Source: Sphingopyxis terrae subsp. terrae NBRC 15098 (GTDB lineage Bacteria; Pseudomonadota; Alphaproteobacteria; Sphingomonadales; Sphingomonadaceae). Taken from it: a stretch of DNA of 64,000 nt. Positions 51,963-61,892 of this stretch are shown piece by piece; the stretch's first letter is position 1, and each line of letters begins with the position of its first letter. Made by a program: the position numbers and the translations under genes. A model generated the notes under the pieces. It saw only the letters and a program-made list of their open reading frames with translations. It did no database searches and had not been told where the DNA came from. The DNA lies in the NCBI RefSeq assembly GCF_001610975.1, contig NZ_CP013342.1, forward strand, positions 2,737,001-2,801,000, given 5' to 3'.

Positions 51963-53420
51963 TCAGGCGACGCGGGGTTGCGGCAGCGTGCGGCGCCAGT
52001 TGCCGCGGCGATAGACGATCCACGCCATCGTCAGCGACGCGAACGAGGAGAGCGGAAAGCTCCACCAGATCGCATCGCCGCCGAGCGCCGGGTAACCCAG
52101 ATAATAGATGCCGAGGCGGATCGGGAACATCGACAGGAACAGGATGACGAGCGGTGGCACGACCGATCCGTTGGCGCGGAGCGTTCCGATCAGCACGATC
52201 GTCGTGCCGAAGGGCAGGAAGGTCCAGGTCGCGAGCAACTGGATATGGCGCGCGGCATCGATTGCCGCGGTATCGCCGCCGAGGAAAAGGGCGAGCGCAG
52301 CGCGGTCGAAAAGCAACAGCAGCGCGATCAGCACCCCGGTCATCATCAGGTTGATGGCGATGCCGCCGTTGGTGATCGTGGTGACGCGGTTCCACTTTGC
52401 AGCGCCGATATTCTGCGCGACCATTGCGCTGACCGCCGCGCCGACCGCGAGCGCGGGCATCTGGACATAGTTCCACAATTGCAGCGTCGCGCCATAGGCC
52501 GCGGCGGTGACGAGCCCTTCGCGATTGACCAGCCCGACCATCACCAGCCCGGCGCCCGAAATGACGAGCATCTGCGCGCCCATCGGCAGCCCCTTGCCGA
52601 TGATGAAGCGCAGTTCCTCCATATTGGGGAGGAGGTATTTGAGCTCGGGTCCGCGCAGCCGCAGCACATGGTCGCGGGCATAGAACCAGCCGAGCATCGC
52701 GATCAGGCTGATCGTCCCGGCAATCGCCGTCGCGAGCGCGCTGCCCGCGATGCCGAGGCGCGGGAAGGGGGCGATGCCGAGGATCAGCAGTGGGTTGAGC
52801 GCGATGTCGAGAACGACCGACAACAGCATGAAGCGGAGCGGCGTCACCGCGTCGCCGGCACCGCGCGACGCCATCATCAGCGTCACCGCCAGCATGCTCG
52901 CCGGGATCGCGATGAAGGTCACGCGCAGATAATCATGTGCAAGGTCAAAGGCTTCTGGCGGGGTCTTGAGCCAATGCAGGATGGTGGTCGAGGCGAACCA
53001 GCCGACGATGGCGATGACGAGCGAGAAGATCAGCGCGAGGCCGACGACGGCACCGGTGGCGCGGCGTGCCGCGTCGGTATCGCCGCGCCCGATCGCCTGG
53101 CCGATCAGCACCGTCGCGGCCATTCCGAAGCCGAAGAAGGTCGCGAACATCAGGAACATGATGATGTTCGCATTGGCGGTCGCGGCGAGCGCGCTGCCGC
53201 CGAGGAACTGGCCGACCCACACCGAATTGATCGACCCCGACAGCGTCTGCAGCACGTTTGATGCGAGCGTCGGCAAGGCGAAGAGGATCAGCGTCTTCGC
53301 GATCGGCCCTTCGGTCAGGTTCATGCGTCCGGCGCCGCGCGCGGTCTGGCGCGGCGGAACCGGCGCGGCGGCGGGATCGGCAGCGGCGGCTACCGGCGTA
53401 ACGGACGCGTCTTCGCTCAC
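51963..53420 (-). CDS. MATE family efflux transporter
   Basis: 485 residues from GTG 53420, or 453 from ATG 53324. Twelve spans in two MatE repeats, with the opening [40 protein letters not shown], shown in parts. The GTG overlaps the valS stop (GTGA), which favours coupling and the longer form; its first 32 residues are an Ala/Pro-rich tail. It exports organic cations or drugs in exchange for H+ or Na+. It follows valS on the same strand, and the LytTR system begins 92 bp downstream, so a link between sensor and exporter is possible. Confidence 0.93.
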   Translation of the reverse strand: MSEDASVTPVAAAADPAAAPVPPRQTARGAGRMNLTEGPIAKTLILFALPTLASNVLQTLSGSINSVWVGQFLGGSALAATANANIIMFLMFATFFGFGMAATVLIGQAIGRGDTDAARRATGAVVGLALIFSLVIAIVGWFASTTILHWLKTPPEAFDLAHDYLRVTFIAIPASMLAVTLMMASRGAGDAVTPLRFMLLSVVLDIALNPLLILGIAPFPRLGIAGSALATAIAGTISLIAMLGWFYARDHVLRLRGPELKYLLPNMEELRFIIGKGLPMGAQMLVISGAGLVMVGLVNREGLVTAAAYGATLQLWNYVQMPALAVGAAVSAMVAQNIGAAKWNRVTTITNGGIAINLMMTGVLIALLLLFDRAALALFLGGDTAAIDAARHIQLLATWTFLPFGTTIVLIGTLRANGSVVPPLVILFLSMFPIRLGIYYLGYPALGGDAIWWSFPLSSFASLTMAWIVYRRGNWRRTLPQPRVA

Positions 53421-56116
53421 CCCAGCCGCGCCAGCGCGGCGGTCAGGCGGTCGGCCTCGGCCTCCTTGGCGGCATGGTCGGCGCGCGCCTTGTCGACCGC
53501 TTCGGGCTTGGCGCGTTCGACGAACGAGGGGTTGTTCAGCCGACCCGCGAGGCTGTCGCGTTCCTTGGCCGCGGCGGCGAGCGCCTTGGTCAGCCGCTCG
53601 CGCTCGGCGGCGATGTCGATCACGCCTTCGAGCGGGACGGTGATCGTCTCGCCCTCGACGACGAGCTGTGCCGAGGCACCAGCCGGAGCGGGATCGAAGC
53701 TGATCGCTTCGAGCCGCGCGAGGCGGTCGAGCTGCGCCGATAGCTTGTCGGTACGGCCCTTGAGCGATGCCGGAAAATGCGCGGTCAGGCGCGCGCCCGG
53801 CGGCAGGCCGAGCTCGGCCTTGGCGGTCCGCAGCTCGCTGACGAGCTTGATCAGCCAGTCGATGTCGGCGCTGGCGCCGGCGTCTTTCTCGGCCGCCGGA
53901 GCGGGCCATTTGGCGGTGATCAGCGGATAGTCGGCGCGGTCGCCGAGACCCGTCCACAGCTCTTCGGTGATGAAGGGCATGAAGGGGTGGAGCATGACGA
54001 GAATCTGGTCGAGCACCCAGCCGGCAACGGCCTTTGTCTCGCCGTCGATCGCGCCTCTCTCGACTTCGCTCGAGACAGGCTTGATCAGTTCCAGATACCA
54101 GTCGCAGAAACGGTCCCAGGCAAAGCTGTAGATCGCGTTCGCGGCCTCGTCGAAGCGATAGGCGGCGAAGGCGCTCTCCATCGCCGCGACGGTCGCGGCG
54201 ACCTCGCCGATGATCCAGCGGTTGACCGGCAGCGTTGCGGCGGGGGCTTCGAAGCTGGTCGAGGCCGAAATGCCATTGGCTTCGCAGAAGCGCGCGGCGT
54301 TCCACAGCTTGGTCGCGAAGTTGCGATAGCCCGCGAGGCGCGCGTCATCCATCTTGATGTCGCGGCCCTGGCTTTCCATCGCCGCCATGAAGAAGCGCAG
54401 CGCGTCGGCCCCATACTGGTCGATGAGACCGAGCGGGTCGACGACATTGCCCTTCGACTTCGACATCTTCGCGCCGTCGGGCGCGCGGACGAGGCCGTGG
54501 AGATAGAGCGTCTTCCACGGCACGTCGCCCATGAACTCCATGCCCTGCATCGCCATGCGCGCATCCCAGAAGAAGAGGATGTCGAAGCCCGAGATGAGGA
54601 CGTCGTTGGGGTAGTGGCGCTTTAAAAGCTCGGTGTTTTCAGGCCAGCCGAGCGTCGCGAAGGGCCAGAGCGCGGAGGAGAACCAGGTGTCGAGGACGTC
54701 CTCGTCTCGGGTCAGAGCGACGTCTGTGCCAGCCTGTGCCTGCGCTTCCTCTTCGGTCTCGGCAACGAAGATGCGGCCATCCTCGGCATACCAAGCCGGT
54801 ATCCGGTGTCCCCACCAGAGTTGGCGCGAGACGCACCATGGCTGGATATTCTCCATCCAGTTAAAGAAGGTCTTTTCCCACGTCTTGGGCACGATGTTGA
54901 TGCGGCCGTCGCGAACCGCCTGCATCGGCGGCTGCGCCAGCGTTTCGGCGTCGACATACCATTGGTCGGTCAGCCACGGCTCGATTACCACGCCGCCGCG
55001 GTCGCCGAAGGGGGTCTGGATCGTGCGCGGCTCGGCGTCATGTTCGTTGCCGTCCTTGTCGACGTGCGGGATCAGGAAGCCGGCTTCCTTCATCCGCGCC
55101 ACGACCAGTTCGCGCGCGCCGTCTACGCCATCGCGCTTGAAGCGGTGGAGGCCGAGATATTCGTCCGGGATCAGGCCGTCGGCCGTCTGGATGACGTTCG
55201 CATCGCCATCGAACATGTTGAGCATTTCGCCGGGCTTGAACCCCGCGCGCTTGCCGACCTCGAAGTCGTTGAAATCATGCCCCGGCGTGATCTTCACCGC
55301 GCCCGAACCCAGTTCGGGGTCGGCATGTTCGTCGGCGACGATTTTGAAACGGCGGCCGGTGATCGGCTGGAGGATGTCCTTGCCGATCACGCTCTTGTAG
55401 CGCGCGTCATCGGGATGCACCGCGACCGCCATGTCGGCGAGCATCGTTTCGGGGCGTGTCGTCGCGACCTCGATATAATCGCGCCCATCGTCAAGCGTCA
55501 CGCCGTCGGCAAGCGGATATTTGAAGTGCCAGAAGCCGCCCTGAACCTCGTGCGTTTCGACCTCGAGGTCGCTGATCGCGGTCTTGAGCTTGGGGTCCCA
55601 GTTCACCAGCCGCTTGTCGCGGTAGATCAGACCCTTTTTGTGCAGGTCGACGAACACCTTGACCACGGCGCGGGTGAAGTGCGGGTCCATCGTGAACTGC
55701 TCGCGCGACCAGTCCATCGAGCAGCCGAGGCGGCGGAGCTGGCCAGTGATCTGGCCGCCGCTTTCGGCCTTCCACTGCCAAACCTTTTCGACGAAGTCCT
55801 CGCGGCTGTAGTTGGTGCGCTTGTCCTGCCGCGCTTCCATCTGGCGTTCAACCACCATCTGCGTCGCGATGCCGGCATGGTCCATGCCGACGACCCACAG
55901 CACATCCTTGCCGCGCAGCCGCTCATAACGGACGAGCACGTCCTGCAGCGTGTTGTCGAGCGCATGGCCGATATGCAGCGCGCCGGTGACGTTCGGCGGC
56001 GGGTTGACGATCGTGAAGGGTGTCGCGTCGGGACGCGCGGGGCGATAGAGCCCGCGGCTTTCCCATTCGTGGGACCATTTCGCCTCGATAGCGGCGGGAT
56101 CGAAGGTTTTTTCCAT
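53417..56116 (-). CDS. valS: Valyl-tRNA synthetase
   Basis: 899 residues. Class I synthetase motifs: [21 protein letters not shown] (HIGH), the KMSKS loop in [17 protein letters not shown], and the editing-domain segment [16 protein letters not shown]. The C-terminal Ala/Glu coiled coil ([26 protein letters not shown]) is the tRNA-binding arm. ATG 56116 ([14 protein letters not shown]) is preferred; an ATG at 56122 would add two residues. The MATE gene overlaps its stop. An upstream repeat separates it from the S9 peptidase gene. Confidence 0.97.
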   Translation of the reverse strand: MEKTFDPAAIEAKWSHEWESRGLYRPARPDATPFTIVNPPPNVTGALHIGHALDNTLQDVLVRYERLRGKDVLWVVGMDHAGIATQMVVERQMEARQDKRTNYSREDFVEKVWQWKAESGGQITGQLRRLGCSMDWSREQFTMDPHFTRAVVKVFVDLHKKGLIYRDKRLVNWDPKLKTAISDLEVETHEVQGGFWHFKYPLADGVTLDDGRDYIEVATTRPETMLADMAVAVHPDDARYKSVIGKDILQPITGRRFKIVADEHADPELGSGAVKITPGHDFNDFEVGKRAGFKPGEMLNMFDGDANVIQTADGLIPDEYLGLHRFKRDGVDGARELVVARMKEAGFLIPHVDKDGNEHDAEPRTIQTPFGDRGGVVIEPWLTDQWYVDAETLAQPPMQAVRDGRINIVPKTWEKTFFNWMENIQPWCVSRQLWWGHRIPAWYAEDGRIFVAETEEEAQAQAGTDVALTRDEDVLDTWFSSALWPFATLGWPENTELLKRHYPNDVLISGFDILFFWDARMAMQGMEFMGDVPWKTLYLHGLVRAPDGAKMSKSKGNVVDPLGLIDQYGADALRFFMAAMESQGRDIKMDDARLAGYRNFATKLWNAARFCEANGISASTSFEAPAATLPVNRWIIGEVAATVAAMESAFAAYRFDEAANAIYSFAWDRFCDWYLELIKPVSSEVERGAIDGETKAVAGWVLDQILVMLHPFMPFITEELWTGLGDRADYPLITAKWPAPAAEKDAGASADIDWLIKLVSELRTAKAELGLPPGARLTAHFPASLKGRTDKLSAQLDRLARLEAISFDPAPAGASAQLVVEGETITVPLEGVIDIAAERERLTKALAAAAKERDSLAGRLNNPSFVERAKPEAVDKARADHAAKEAEADRLTAALARLG

Positions 56117-56191
56117 CGGCATAGCCGGGCGCCTTTGCCAGTCGGGGGGCGCAGCGGCAAGGGGGGACACGCATTTGCTGCAAGCCATCGC

Positions 56192-56275
56192 GTGTCCCCG
56201 CGAAGGCGGGGACCCATCTTCTGCCGGTTCCAACTTGCACCGGCCGGTGATGGGCTCCCGCCTTCGCGGGAGCAC
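56192..56275. repeat. Dispersed inverted repeat (CCCCGCGAAGGCGGGGACCC type)
   Basis: GTGTCCCCGCGAAGGCGGGG (56192-56211) and its imperfect complement near CTCCCGCCTTCGCGGGAGC (56254-56272), with an inner CCGG...CCGG pairing. A familiar extragenic palindrome of sphingomonads, here between the S9 peptidase stop and valS. Confidence 0.75.
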
Positions 56276-56285
56276 GCGGTCTTGC

Positions 56286-58367
56286 CTATTTCTTCAGATA
56301 GCTGTCCAACCAATTAAACACGGTCTGGTGCCACTGGACGCTGTTCGCGCCCTTCAGCACCCAATGGTTTTCGTCCGGAAAGACGAGCAGCTGCGACGGA
56401 ACGCCGCGGCGCTGAAGCGCGGTGAAGGCGGCGAGGCCCTGCGTGTAGGGGATGCGGAAATCCTTCTCGCTGGTGATCACCAGCATCGGGGTTTTCCATT
56501 TGTCGACATGGTTCACCGGGTTCCATTTTTCATATTCTTCGGGAACCTTGAAATAGGGGCCGCCATGCTCCCATTCGTCGAACCACAATTCCTCGGTTTC
56601 ATACGCCATCGCACGCGCGTCGAAGACGCCGTCGTGCTGGACGAGGCATTTGAAGCCGTCGGTCCACTGGCCGGCGATCCAGTTCATCATATAGCCGCCA
56701 TAGGACGCGCCGAGCGCGCACGCGTTGGCGATGTCGAGCTGTGCATCCTGCTTGCCCGCCGCCGCGAGGCCGAGCTTCAGATCTTCGAGCGGCTTGCCGC
56801 CCCAATCCTTGTTGATGCTGTCGGTGAAAGCCTGCCCGTAACCCGTTGATCCGTGGAAATCGACGGTGACGACGCCATAGCCCTGCTGCGCGAACAGGCG
56901 GGGGTTCCAGCGCGTCGACCAGCTGTTGCCGAAGCTGCCCTGCGGACCGCCATGGACGATGAAGGCGACCGGCAGCTTCGCGGCGGCGGCGTTCGCGGGC
57001 TTCAGGATCATCCCCCACACCTTGTCGCCATTGGCGCCGGCGAACTGCATGCGATCGAGCCGCACCGGGTCGAATTCGGCCATGCGGTCGGCGTTGACCG
57101 CGGTGAGCTGCGTCACCTTGCCCTTGGCATCGCGGACATAGACGTCGGTGGGGGCTAGGGCGGTGTTGCGCGCATAGAGCAGCGCGCCGCCGGGCAGCAC
57201 GCTGACGTCGCCGATATTGCCGTCGAAGGCTTCGTTCGACGCCTTCAGCCGTTCGACCTTGCCGGTCGCCGCGTCGACGCGGAACACCGGGTGATCGAGG
57301 ACATCGTCGGCGGTGACGTAGAGCGCTTTGCCGTCGGGCGCCCAAGCGATCGAGGCGACCGAGCGATCCCACGCATCGGTCAGCTTCTTCGTCTCGCCGC
57401 TATCGAGGTTGCGGAGCATCAGCACCTGCCGGTCAGCCTCATAGCCCGGCCGCGCCATCGCGACATAGGCCAGCCATTTGCCGTCGGGCGACGGGGTGGG
57501 CAGGGTGTCGGTCGCCTGGTTCGCCTCGGTCAGATTGACCGGCATCATGCGGCTGTCGACCAGCCAGCTATAGATGTCGAGGTTGGTCGAGGTCGGCTCG
57601 TGGCGATCGGCCTTGCGCAGCGTGAAATAGACGGTGCGGCTGTCGGCGCCCCAGGCAAGCTCTTCGCCGCCGCCAAAGGGTTTCGACGGCGTGTCGCCGA
57701 CCAGTCCGGCCGCGACCGGCCGCGCCGCGCTCGCCTTGCCGTCCGCCAGATTGAAAACGAAGGGGCGGCTGTGGGTGCCGGGGGTTTCCCATGTGTCCCA
57801 GTGACGGACGAAGCCGGTGCCGTCCTTGTAGAGCCGCCCGCTGCCGGGGCCGACGAGCGCGCCCTTGTCCTTTACGTCCTTCGCATCGCAGCCGAAATCG
57901 GCGCACTCCATCGGGATGTCGCCCCATGCGAGCAGGCGCGCGCCATCGGGCGAAATCTTGAAGCCCGCGACATCGGCCTTGGTATCGGTAACCTGCGTCG
58001 CGGCGCTGCCTGCGCTAGGATTTATCCGCCAGATCTGATCGCTGCCCGAGGCGTTCGAGAGGAAATAAAGGCTGCCGTCGGGCGCAAATGCGGGCGACGA
58101 TTCATTCTTGCCGGGGGTATCGGCGATTCGTGCGGGCTCGGCGTCCTTGGCCTTGCGATCGACGAGCCAGAGCCCGGTCGAGCGCTTGTAGGTTTCGGGC
58201 GCTGTCTCGGTCATCTGGAACACGACCCACCGCCCGTCGGGCGAAGCCGTGGGCGCAGCGACGCGGCTGAGCGTCGCAAGATCGACCTCGGTCATCGGCC
58301 GGGCGAGAGCGGGCGTGCAAAGGGCGGCGGCGAGCGCGAGCGCGCTAGGGACGAGAATGTTACGCAT
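56286..58367 (-). CDS. S9 family prolyl oligopeptidase-type peptidase
   Basis: 693 residues. Signal peptide ([22 protein letters not shown]). A WD40-like beta-propeller (~25-430, with repeated [19 protein letters not shown] and APDGKALYV blades) precedes the catalytic alpha/beta hydrolase domain. The nucleophile is in [11 protein letters not shown], the acid in [12 protein letters not shown] and the His in [10 protein letters not shown]. It cleaves oligopeptides in the periplasm. No strong ribosome binding site precedes ATG 58367. A 200-bp AT-rich stretch separates it from the accessory patch upstream. Confidence 0.94.
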   Translation of the reverse strand: MRNILVPSALALAAALCTPALARPMTEVDLATLSRVAAPTASPDGRWVVFQMTETAPETYKRSTGLWLVDRKAKDAEPARIADTPGKNESSPAFAPDGSLYFLSNASGSDQIWRINPSAGSAATQVTDTKADVAGFKISPDGARLLAWGDIPMECADFGCDAKDVKDKGALVGPGSGRLYKDGTGFVRHWDTWETPGTHSRPFVFNLADGKASAARPVAAGLVGDTPSKPFGGGEELAWGADSRTVYFTLRKADRHEPTSTNLDIYSWLVDSRMMPVNLTEANQATDTLPTPSPDGKWLAYVAMARPGYEADRQVLMLRNLDSGETKKLTDAWDRSVASIAWAPDGKALYVTADDVLDHPVFRVDAATGKVERLKASNEAFDGNIGDVSVLPGGALLYARNTALAPTDVYVRDAKGKVTQLTAVNADRMAEFDPVRLDRMQFAGANGDKVWGMILKPANAAAAKLPVAFIVHGGPQGSFGNSWSTRWNPRLFAQQGYGVVTVDFHGSTGYGQAFTDSINKDWGGKPLEDLKLGLAAAGKQDAQLDIANACALGASYGGYMMNWIAGQWTDGFKCLVQHDGVFDARAMAYETEELWFDEWEHGGPYFKVPEEYEKWNPVNHVDKWKTPMLVITSEKDFRIPYTQGLAAFTALQRRGVPSQLLVFPDENHWVLKGANSVQWHQTVFNWLDSYLKK

Positions 58368-58565
58368 GCCGTCGGTGTAGCGCTGCGGCGGGAAGGTTCA
58401 AGCCCCGAAGGCGGGTTTCAATATCTGCAATAAAATCCTCATGATGATCAAGGAGCATAAATAGAAAAGTAGCAATAATTTCCCAAGATAAACTATAAAA
58501 TTATTCTTGCGCCGTCATTTTCTCTTCTATGTTAAATTTATAAATATCATAACTCATATAAAAAT
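58368..58565. other. AT-rich boundary stretch
   Basis: From about 58430 to 58565 the DNA is clearly AT-rich (long runs of A and T such as TTAAATTTATAAATATCATAAC) in an otherwise GC-rich region. No open frame, tRNA or repeat was found. It marks the change from the S9 peptidase region to the accessory patch and contains the S9 promoter region. Confidence 0.7.
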
Positions 58566-59945
58566 TTATTCTGCGGTATTTCTGATGAAGTCGGCGAATT
58601 CAACATGTCTGCAAGTGCAATCTTCATCTGTTTCAATGCGAGCAATGCGCTTGCGCAATAAGCTTTGAAGCGGTTCAGACAGATTGAATCGCAGATTTTC
58701 ACTTAAATCCGTAGTGTCTGCCGCAATCCGAACGATTGGCGGAGCAGGCGCCTCGCCTGCTCTTCTAAGCATATGTTCTGCATCGACCGCGAGAATAAGC
58801 GCAGCTGCGGAGGCTAGAGCCGGCAGCGTCGCGGGATTTACATGGCCGCTGGCTCGGCAAATTTGAAGATTGGAGAAGCGGGTGTGCAGCGTCCAGTGCG
58901 ACGAGCTGATCTCGATTTCACGGTGAAGGATAAGGCCAGTTTTCAGCCGTTCGGTTGCGTTGACAAGCGCGACGGCCTTTCGGCCATCGAGTCTCGGTCT
59001 TTTCAAAAGCGCCGGTACCGACGGAGAGTGAAGCAAGGCGTCATCATCGGCGACAATGCGCAGGCCGTCAGGAAAGCGGGGGAACAAGGCGCGCGCGTCG
59101 CGCGTCCAGCCTCGGAATATATGATATGGCGAAACCATGCCTGTTTCCGAGAAACCCGCAACCCAACGCGCGTCCATGGGTTGGATGGGGGCAGGCTCAA
59201 GATTCGGCATCTCAAATGGCGGACTGACATTATTGCTTCGACCGAGAGATTCAGGATGTCTGGCAAGGACGGGATCATCAACTCTTCCGCCTCGCGCTCG
59301 ATCGTAGATCAGGCGGCAGGGTACCCCCAATGCCTGCAGATCGGCGGTACCGTATTGCGCTCCGGCGAGAAGGGGATGGCGCATTGCGCCATAGATCGCC
59401 CGCTTGAACAGCCACTCTTCCTTCGACCATGGCCCAGCCCAGTCGTGGGGGGCATCAGACATTTTTGCCACGAGCTGATTAACATGCCTCTGCCTGCCGT
59501 CATGATCATTCGCAAAATGGGGGCGGCGCGACCTCGTCACCGCCACGTCAATGTCGCCAACGCTATCCGCGCCTCGCATGAGGCTGCCAAATAGCCAGAC
59601 TTGATCGACGTCCTGCACGCCATCCGGATTGCACCTGAGGGCTTCTATCCGATCCAGAAAGCTGTTCAGAACTGCCTGCGCCTTCGCCAAGGGCGTTCGC
59701 GGATTAGCCTTGGCAAGGGCGAGCGCCTCGCCGGTCTCGGTAAGTTTCGTTATCGTGGGATCGATCAACCCTCTGTCGAGGCATTCCTCGAATACGATGG
59801 CACCGTCGCTGCGTTCGGGAAACACGGTCTTCAGATCTATTGTCTTGCCTGGCGAGCGTGTTCGCGAGAAGCTGAGCAGCGCGCGCTTGAAAACCGAGGG
59901 CCGATAACCTGCTATCCGTGCGCTCCTGTCAAAGCTAATCCCCAT
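58566..59945 (-). CDS. Nucleotidyltransferase-domain protein with N-terminal helical region and unrecognised C-terminus
   Basis: 459 residues. An N-terminal ~75-residue helical part (winged-helix-like: FKRALLSFSRTRSP..., GLIDPTITKLTETGEALAL) precedes a helix (LAKAQAVLNSFLDRIEAL). The polymerase-beta-type nucleotidyltransferase motif follows: VWLFGSLMRG (GS at 120-121), then DIDVAV (DxD at 131-133), 10 residues later. The remaining ~320 residues are not recognised; they include RLIYDRARGG and a C-terminal DEDCTCRHVEF. The ORF is long and uninterrupted, with no obvious frameshift. The start is ATG 59945 behind GGAG at ~11 bases. It stands in a patch with an MNT-HEPN gene; function unknown, defence or RNA modification possible. 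Confidence 0.65.
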   Translation of the reverse strand: MGISFDRSARIAGYRPSVFKRALLSFSRTRSPGKTIDLKTVFPERSDGAIVFEECLDRGLIDPTITKLTETGEALALAKANPRTPLAKAQAVLNSFLDRIEALRCNPDGVQDVDQVWLFGSLMRGADSVGDIDVAVTRSRRPHFANDHDGRQRHVNQLVAKMSDAPHDWAGPWSKEEWLFKRAIYGAMRHPLLAGAQYGTADLQALGVPCRLIYDRARGGRVDDPVLARHPESLGRSNNVSPPFEMPNLEPAPIQPMDARWVAGFSETGMVSPYHIFRGWTRDARALFPRFPDGLRIVADDDALLHSPSVPALLKRPRLDGRKAVALVNATERLKTGLILHREIEISSSHWTLHTRFSNLQICRASGHVNPATLPALASAAALILAVDAEHMLRRAGEAPAPPIVRIAADTTDLSENLRFNLSEPLQSLLRKRIARIETDEDCTCRHVEFADFIRNTAE

Positions 59946-60387
59946 GTCTTCAACTCCGGAGCTGCAACGCGTTCAGGGCAGATTGTTTTAACGATGGTCG
60001 CAAGGTGTTCGACCTGTCGCCGACGTGACGGCTGGAAGCATTGCCGTCCCGTCCGCCTGATTATCCAGAACTGCGCTGGGCCTTTCCACACGACGTTTGT
60101 ACGCCAAGGCCTGTTTTTCTACGCCAGTCTGCCGCAACTCGGCCCAGTGGAGGCTCTGCGTCGTGACCGGCCGGCTCAGCATGCGGGAGTATGGCCACGC
60201 GTTCTCAAACGCCGGCGGTGTGTCGAGAGATGTCGGCTATCACCCGGAGCGCGGGTCTACACGTCACCCCGACACCGGTTCAGCGCTTCCATTTTGCGCT
60301 CGACCGATCTGCCGCTCACGTCATTTTCGTCCGCCATATTCTCATCCGTTAAGAGGGCGGTGCGCTGCCTCGAGAAGTGTTAGATAG
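59946..60387. other. Gene-free or degraded stretch between the two nucleotidyltransferase genes
   Basis: About 440 bp. The open frames on both strands are short, with no ribosome binding site or recognisable protein. It could hold promoters, a small RNA or a decayed gene; I see nothing specific. Confidence 0.5.
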
Positions 60388-61317
60388 TCAGGGGCGAACT
60401 GAGGCGTTGGCTTCGAGTTCGGCAATCCGCTCCGAGCAAACCGCGTGAACCGCGCGACCGAGTTCCTCGACGCAGCCGCCGAGCCATGTCAGCTCCTCTT
60501 CGGTGATGCGGTAATGCTTCGAGTAGCGCGCCTTCACATAGGCTTCCTTGAGCTTCTCGAAGCGTGAACGCTCGGCTTTCAGCTCGCGCGGCCAGGCATC
60601 GACCAAACGCATATCGATGCGCTCGGCCTGGGTACGCAGGAACCCGAGGTTGTGAACGTGCGGAGTGTAGAAGGTGCAGACCAGAAGGACGCAGTGGTAG
60701 AGACGCTCAGACGCCTGATGGAGATTGAACGCGGCGTAATTCTTCTGGCCGTCGCGTAAGCTGTAACCTGCCAACGTGCGAGCATAGAGAGCCGAGGGCA
60801 TCCACTCGTCAAAATACTCCTGCGCCATTGCCAGCGCCTGCTGCGGCGTCTTGGGTTTCGGGGTGTGGAGCGGCTTGTCGTCGCTCTCGTAAAGCGCGAT
60901 CCCGTCGCGCGCGACGTCCATGAAGAAATAGCGGCCGTGCGCGAGCCCGTCGTTCACCTCCTGCAGGGTGTGAACGATGAAGTTCACTGGCGTTTTGAGG
61001 GTCTGGTCGATCAAAATCTCACGGGCGAACCGGTCGTCGAGCTTCGACCAGACATCGACCTTGTCGATGAGCCGCTTGTCGCTGACGATGATGAGCAGGT
61101 CGAAGTCGGATCGATAGCCCTTGGCGGTGTGCGGTTCGTCGACCCAGCCCCCACGGGCATAGCTGCCATAGAGGATGATCTTGTCGATCCGCCCCTTCTT
61201 CTTCCAGCTCATCGTGCCGAGCGCCAATGCATCCTCGAACTCTTCGAAGATGATCGCCTTCACGCGCTCCAGCTCGCGCTGCTTATTGGCTGGAAGATGG
61301 TCGAGATCGGTTTTCAT
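60388..61317 (-). CDS. Fused MNT-HEPN protein (nucleotidyltransferase plus HEPN domain)
   Basis: 309 residues. Residues ~10-130 are a minimal nucleotidyltransferase: ILYGSYARGG (GS at 51-52), then SDFDLLIIV with DxD at 71-73. Residues ~160-300 are a HEPN helical domain with the typical NYAAFNLHQASERLYHCVLLV and YTPHVHNLGFL segments. Near the end there is KARYSKHYRITEEEL (R264-H268), a weak relative of the Rx4-6H RNase motif. In two-gene MNT-HEPN toxin-antitoxin systems the MNT partner AMPylates and disarms the HEPN RNase; here both are one chain. Start 61317 is chosen for MKTDLDHLP; no strong ribosome binding site. Whether the HEPN domain is an active RNase is not clear. Confidence 0.82.
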   Translation of the reverse strand: MKTDLDHLPANKQRELERVKAIIFEEFEDALALGTMSWKKKGRIDKIILYGSYARGGWVDEPHTAKGYRSDFDLLIIVSDKRLIDKVDVWSKLDDRFAREILIDQTLKTPVNFIVHTLQEVNDGLAHGRYFFMDVARDGIALYESDDKPLHTPKPKTPQQALAMAQEYFDEWMPSALYARTLAGYSLRDGQKNYAAFNLHQASERLYHCVLLVCTFYTPHVHNLGFLRTQAERIDMRLVDAWPRELKAERSRFEKLKEAYVKARYSKHYRITEEELTWLGGCVEELGRAVHAVCSERIAELEANASVRP

Positions 61318-61724
61318 CGCTGGCGGCACCCTGTCGGTGCGGCGGCTGCTTGGCAAGGTCGAAGCGGCGCTAACGCCGACAGAATTGTCACCACCTGCGG
61401 TTCTTTCTATCGACGGCCTGCGCGATGACCCGCAGACTGAGGTTCATCGCTTGCGCGCGCGACCTCGGCAACATCGCTCGGGCGGTTGGTTTCTTCGTTC
61501 ACCCGATCCTGGAAGGACAAGCGGATACGAAGCGCCCTTCAACCCGCAGCTAAGCTGGGACTTTGGGGACAGTTCGGGAGAGAGTGGGATTAGAACTTGG
61601 CGGTGCAGGTACCAGACCATCTGGGACCCGACTTGTTGCGGCATCCCAAATTGCCGTTATCTTGGCAGGAGCAGCTGAAGTTTTTGGCCGTAACGGCGCA
61701 TAAAAACTAATTAAATCAAAGACT
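61318..61724. other. Gene-free stretch between the MNT-HEPN gene and tRNA-Ser
   Basis: No credible coding frame or repeat was seen in these ~400 bp. The open frames here are short and one merely reads through the tRNA. It would be the expected place for an attachment site or a small integrase remnant, but I found neither. Confidence 0.45.
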
Positions 61725-61815
61725 TGGCGGAGCGGGAGGGATTCGAACCCTCGATACGCTTTTGACGTATACTCACTTTCCAGGCGAGCGCCTTCGACCA
61801 CTCGGCCACCGCTCC
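61725..61815 (-). tRNA. tRNA-Ser (GGA anticodon)
   Basis: 91 nt including a genomically encoded CCA. The acceptor stem is GGAGCGG/CCGCTCC; the class II long variable arm (GTATACG...CGTATC) and the T-loop GGTTCGAATCC are clear. The anticodon loop CTGGAAA gives GGA. Its 3' end faces the accessory patch. Confidence 0.96.
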
Positions 61816-61892
61816 GCATATTGCACTGGAAGGCGCGCCCTAATCGCTTGGCGGGGCTTTCGCAAGTCGCATGGCCATGGCAGACAGGCGGC

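Noticed and set aside
59601..60383. A 260-residue plus-strand frame across the gap between the two nucleotidyltransferase genes
   Set aside because: Its first part is antisense to the 459-residue gene and the rest shows no motif, ribosome site or sensible composition.
58368..61724. A direct repeat of the tRNA-Ser 3' end as an island attachment site
   Set aside because: I looked for a copy of the last ~20 bases of the tRNA in the AT-rich edge and in the gaps and found none, and no integrase gene is present.
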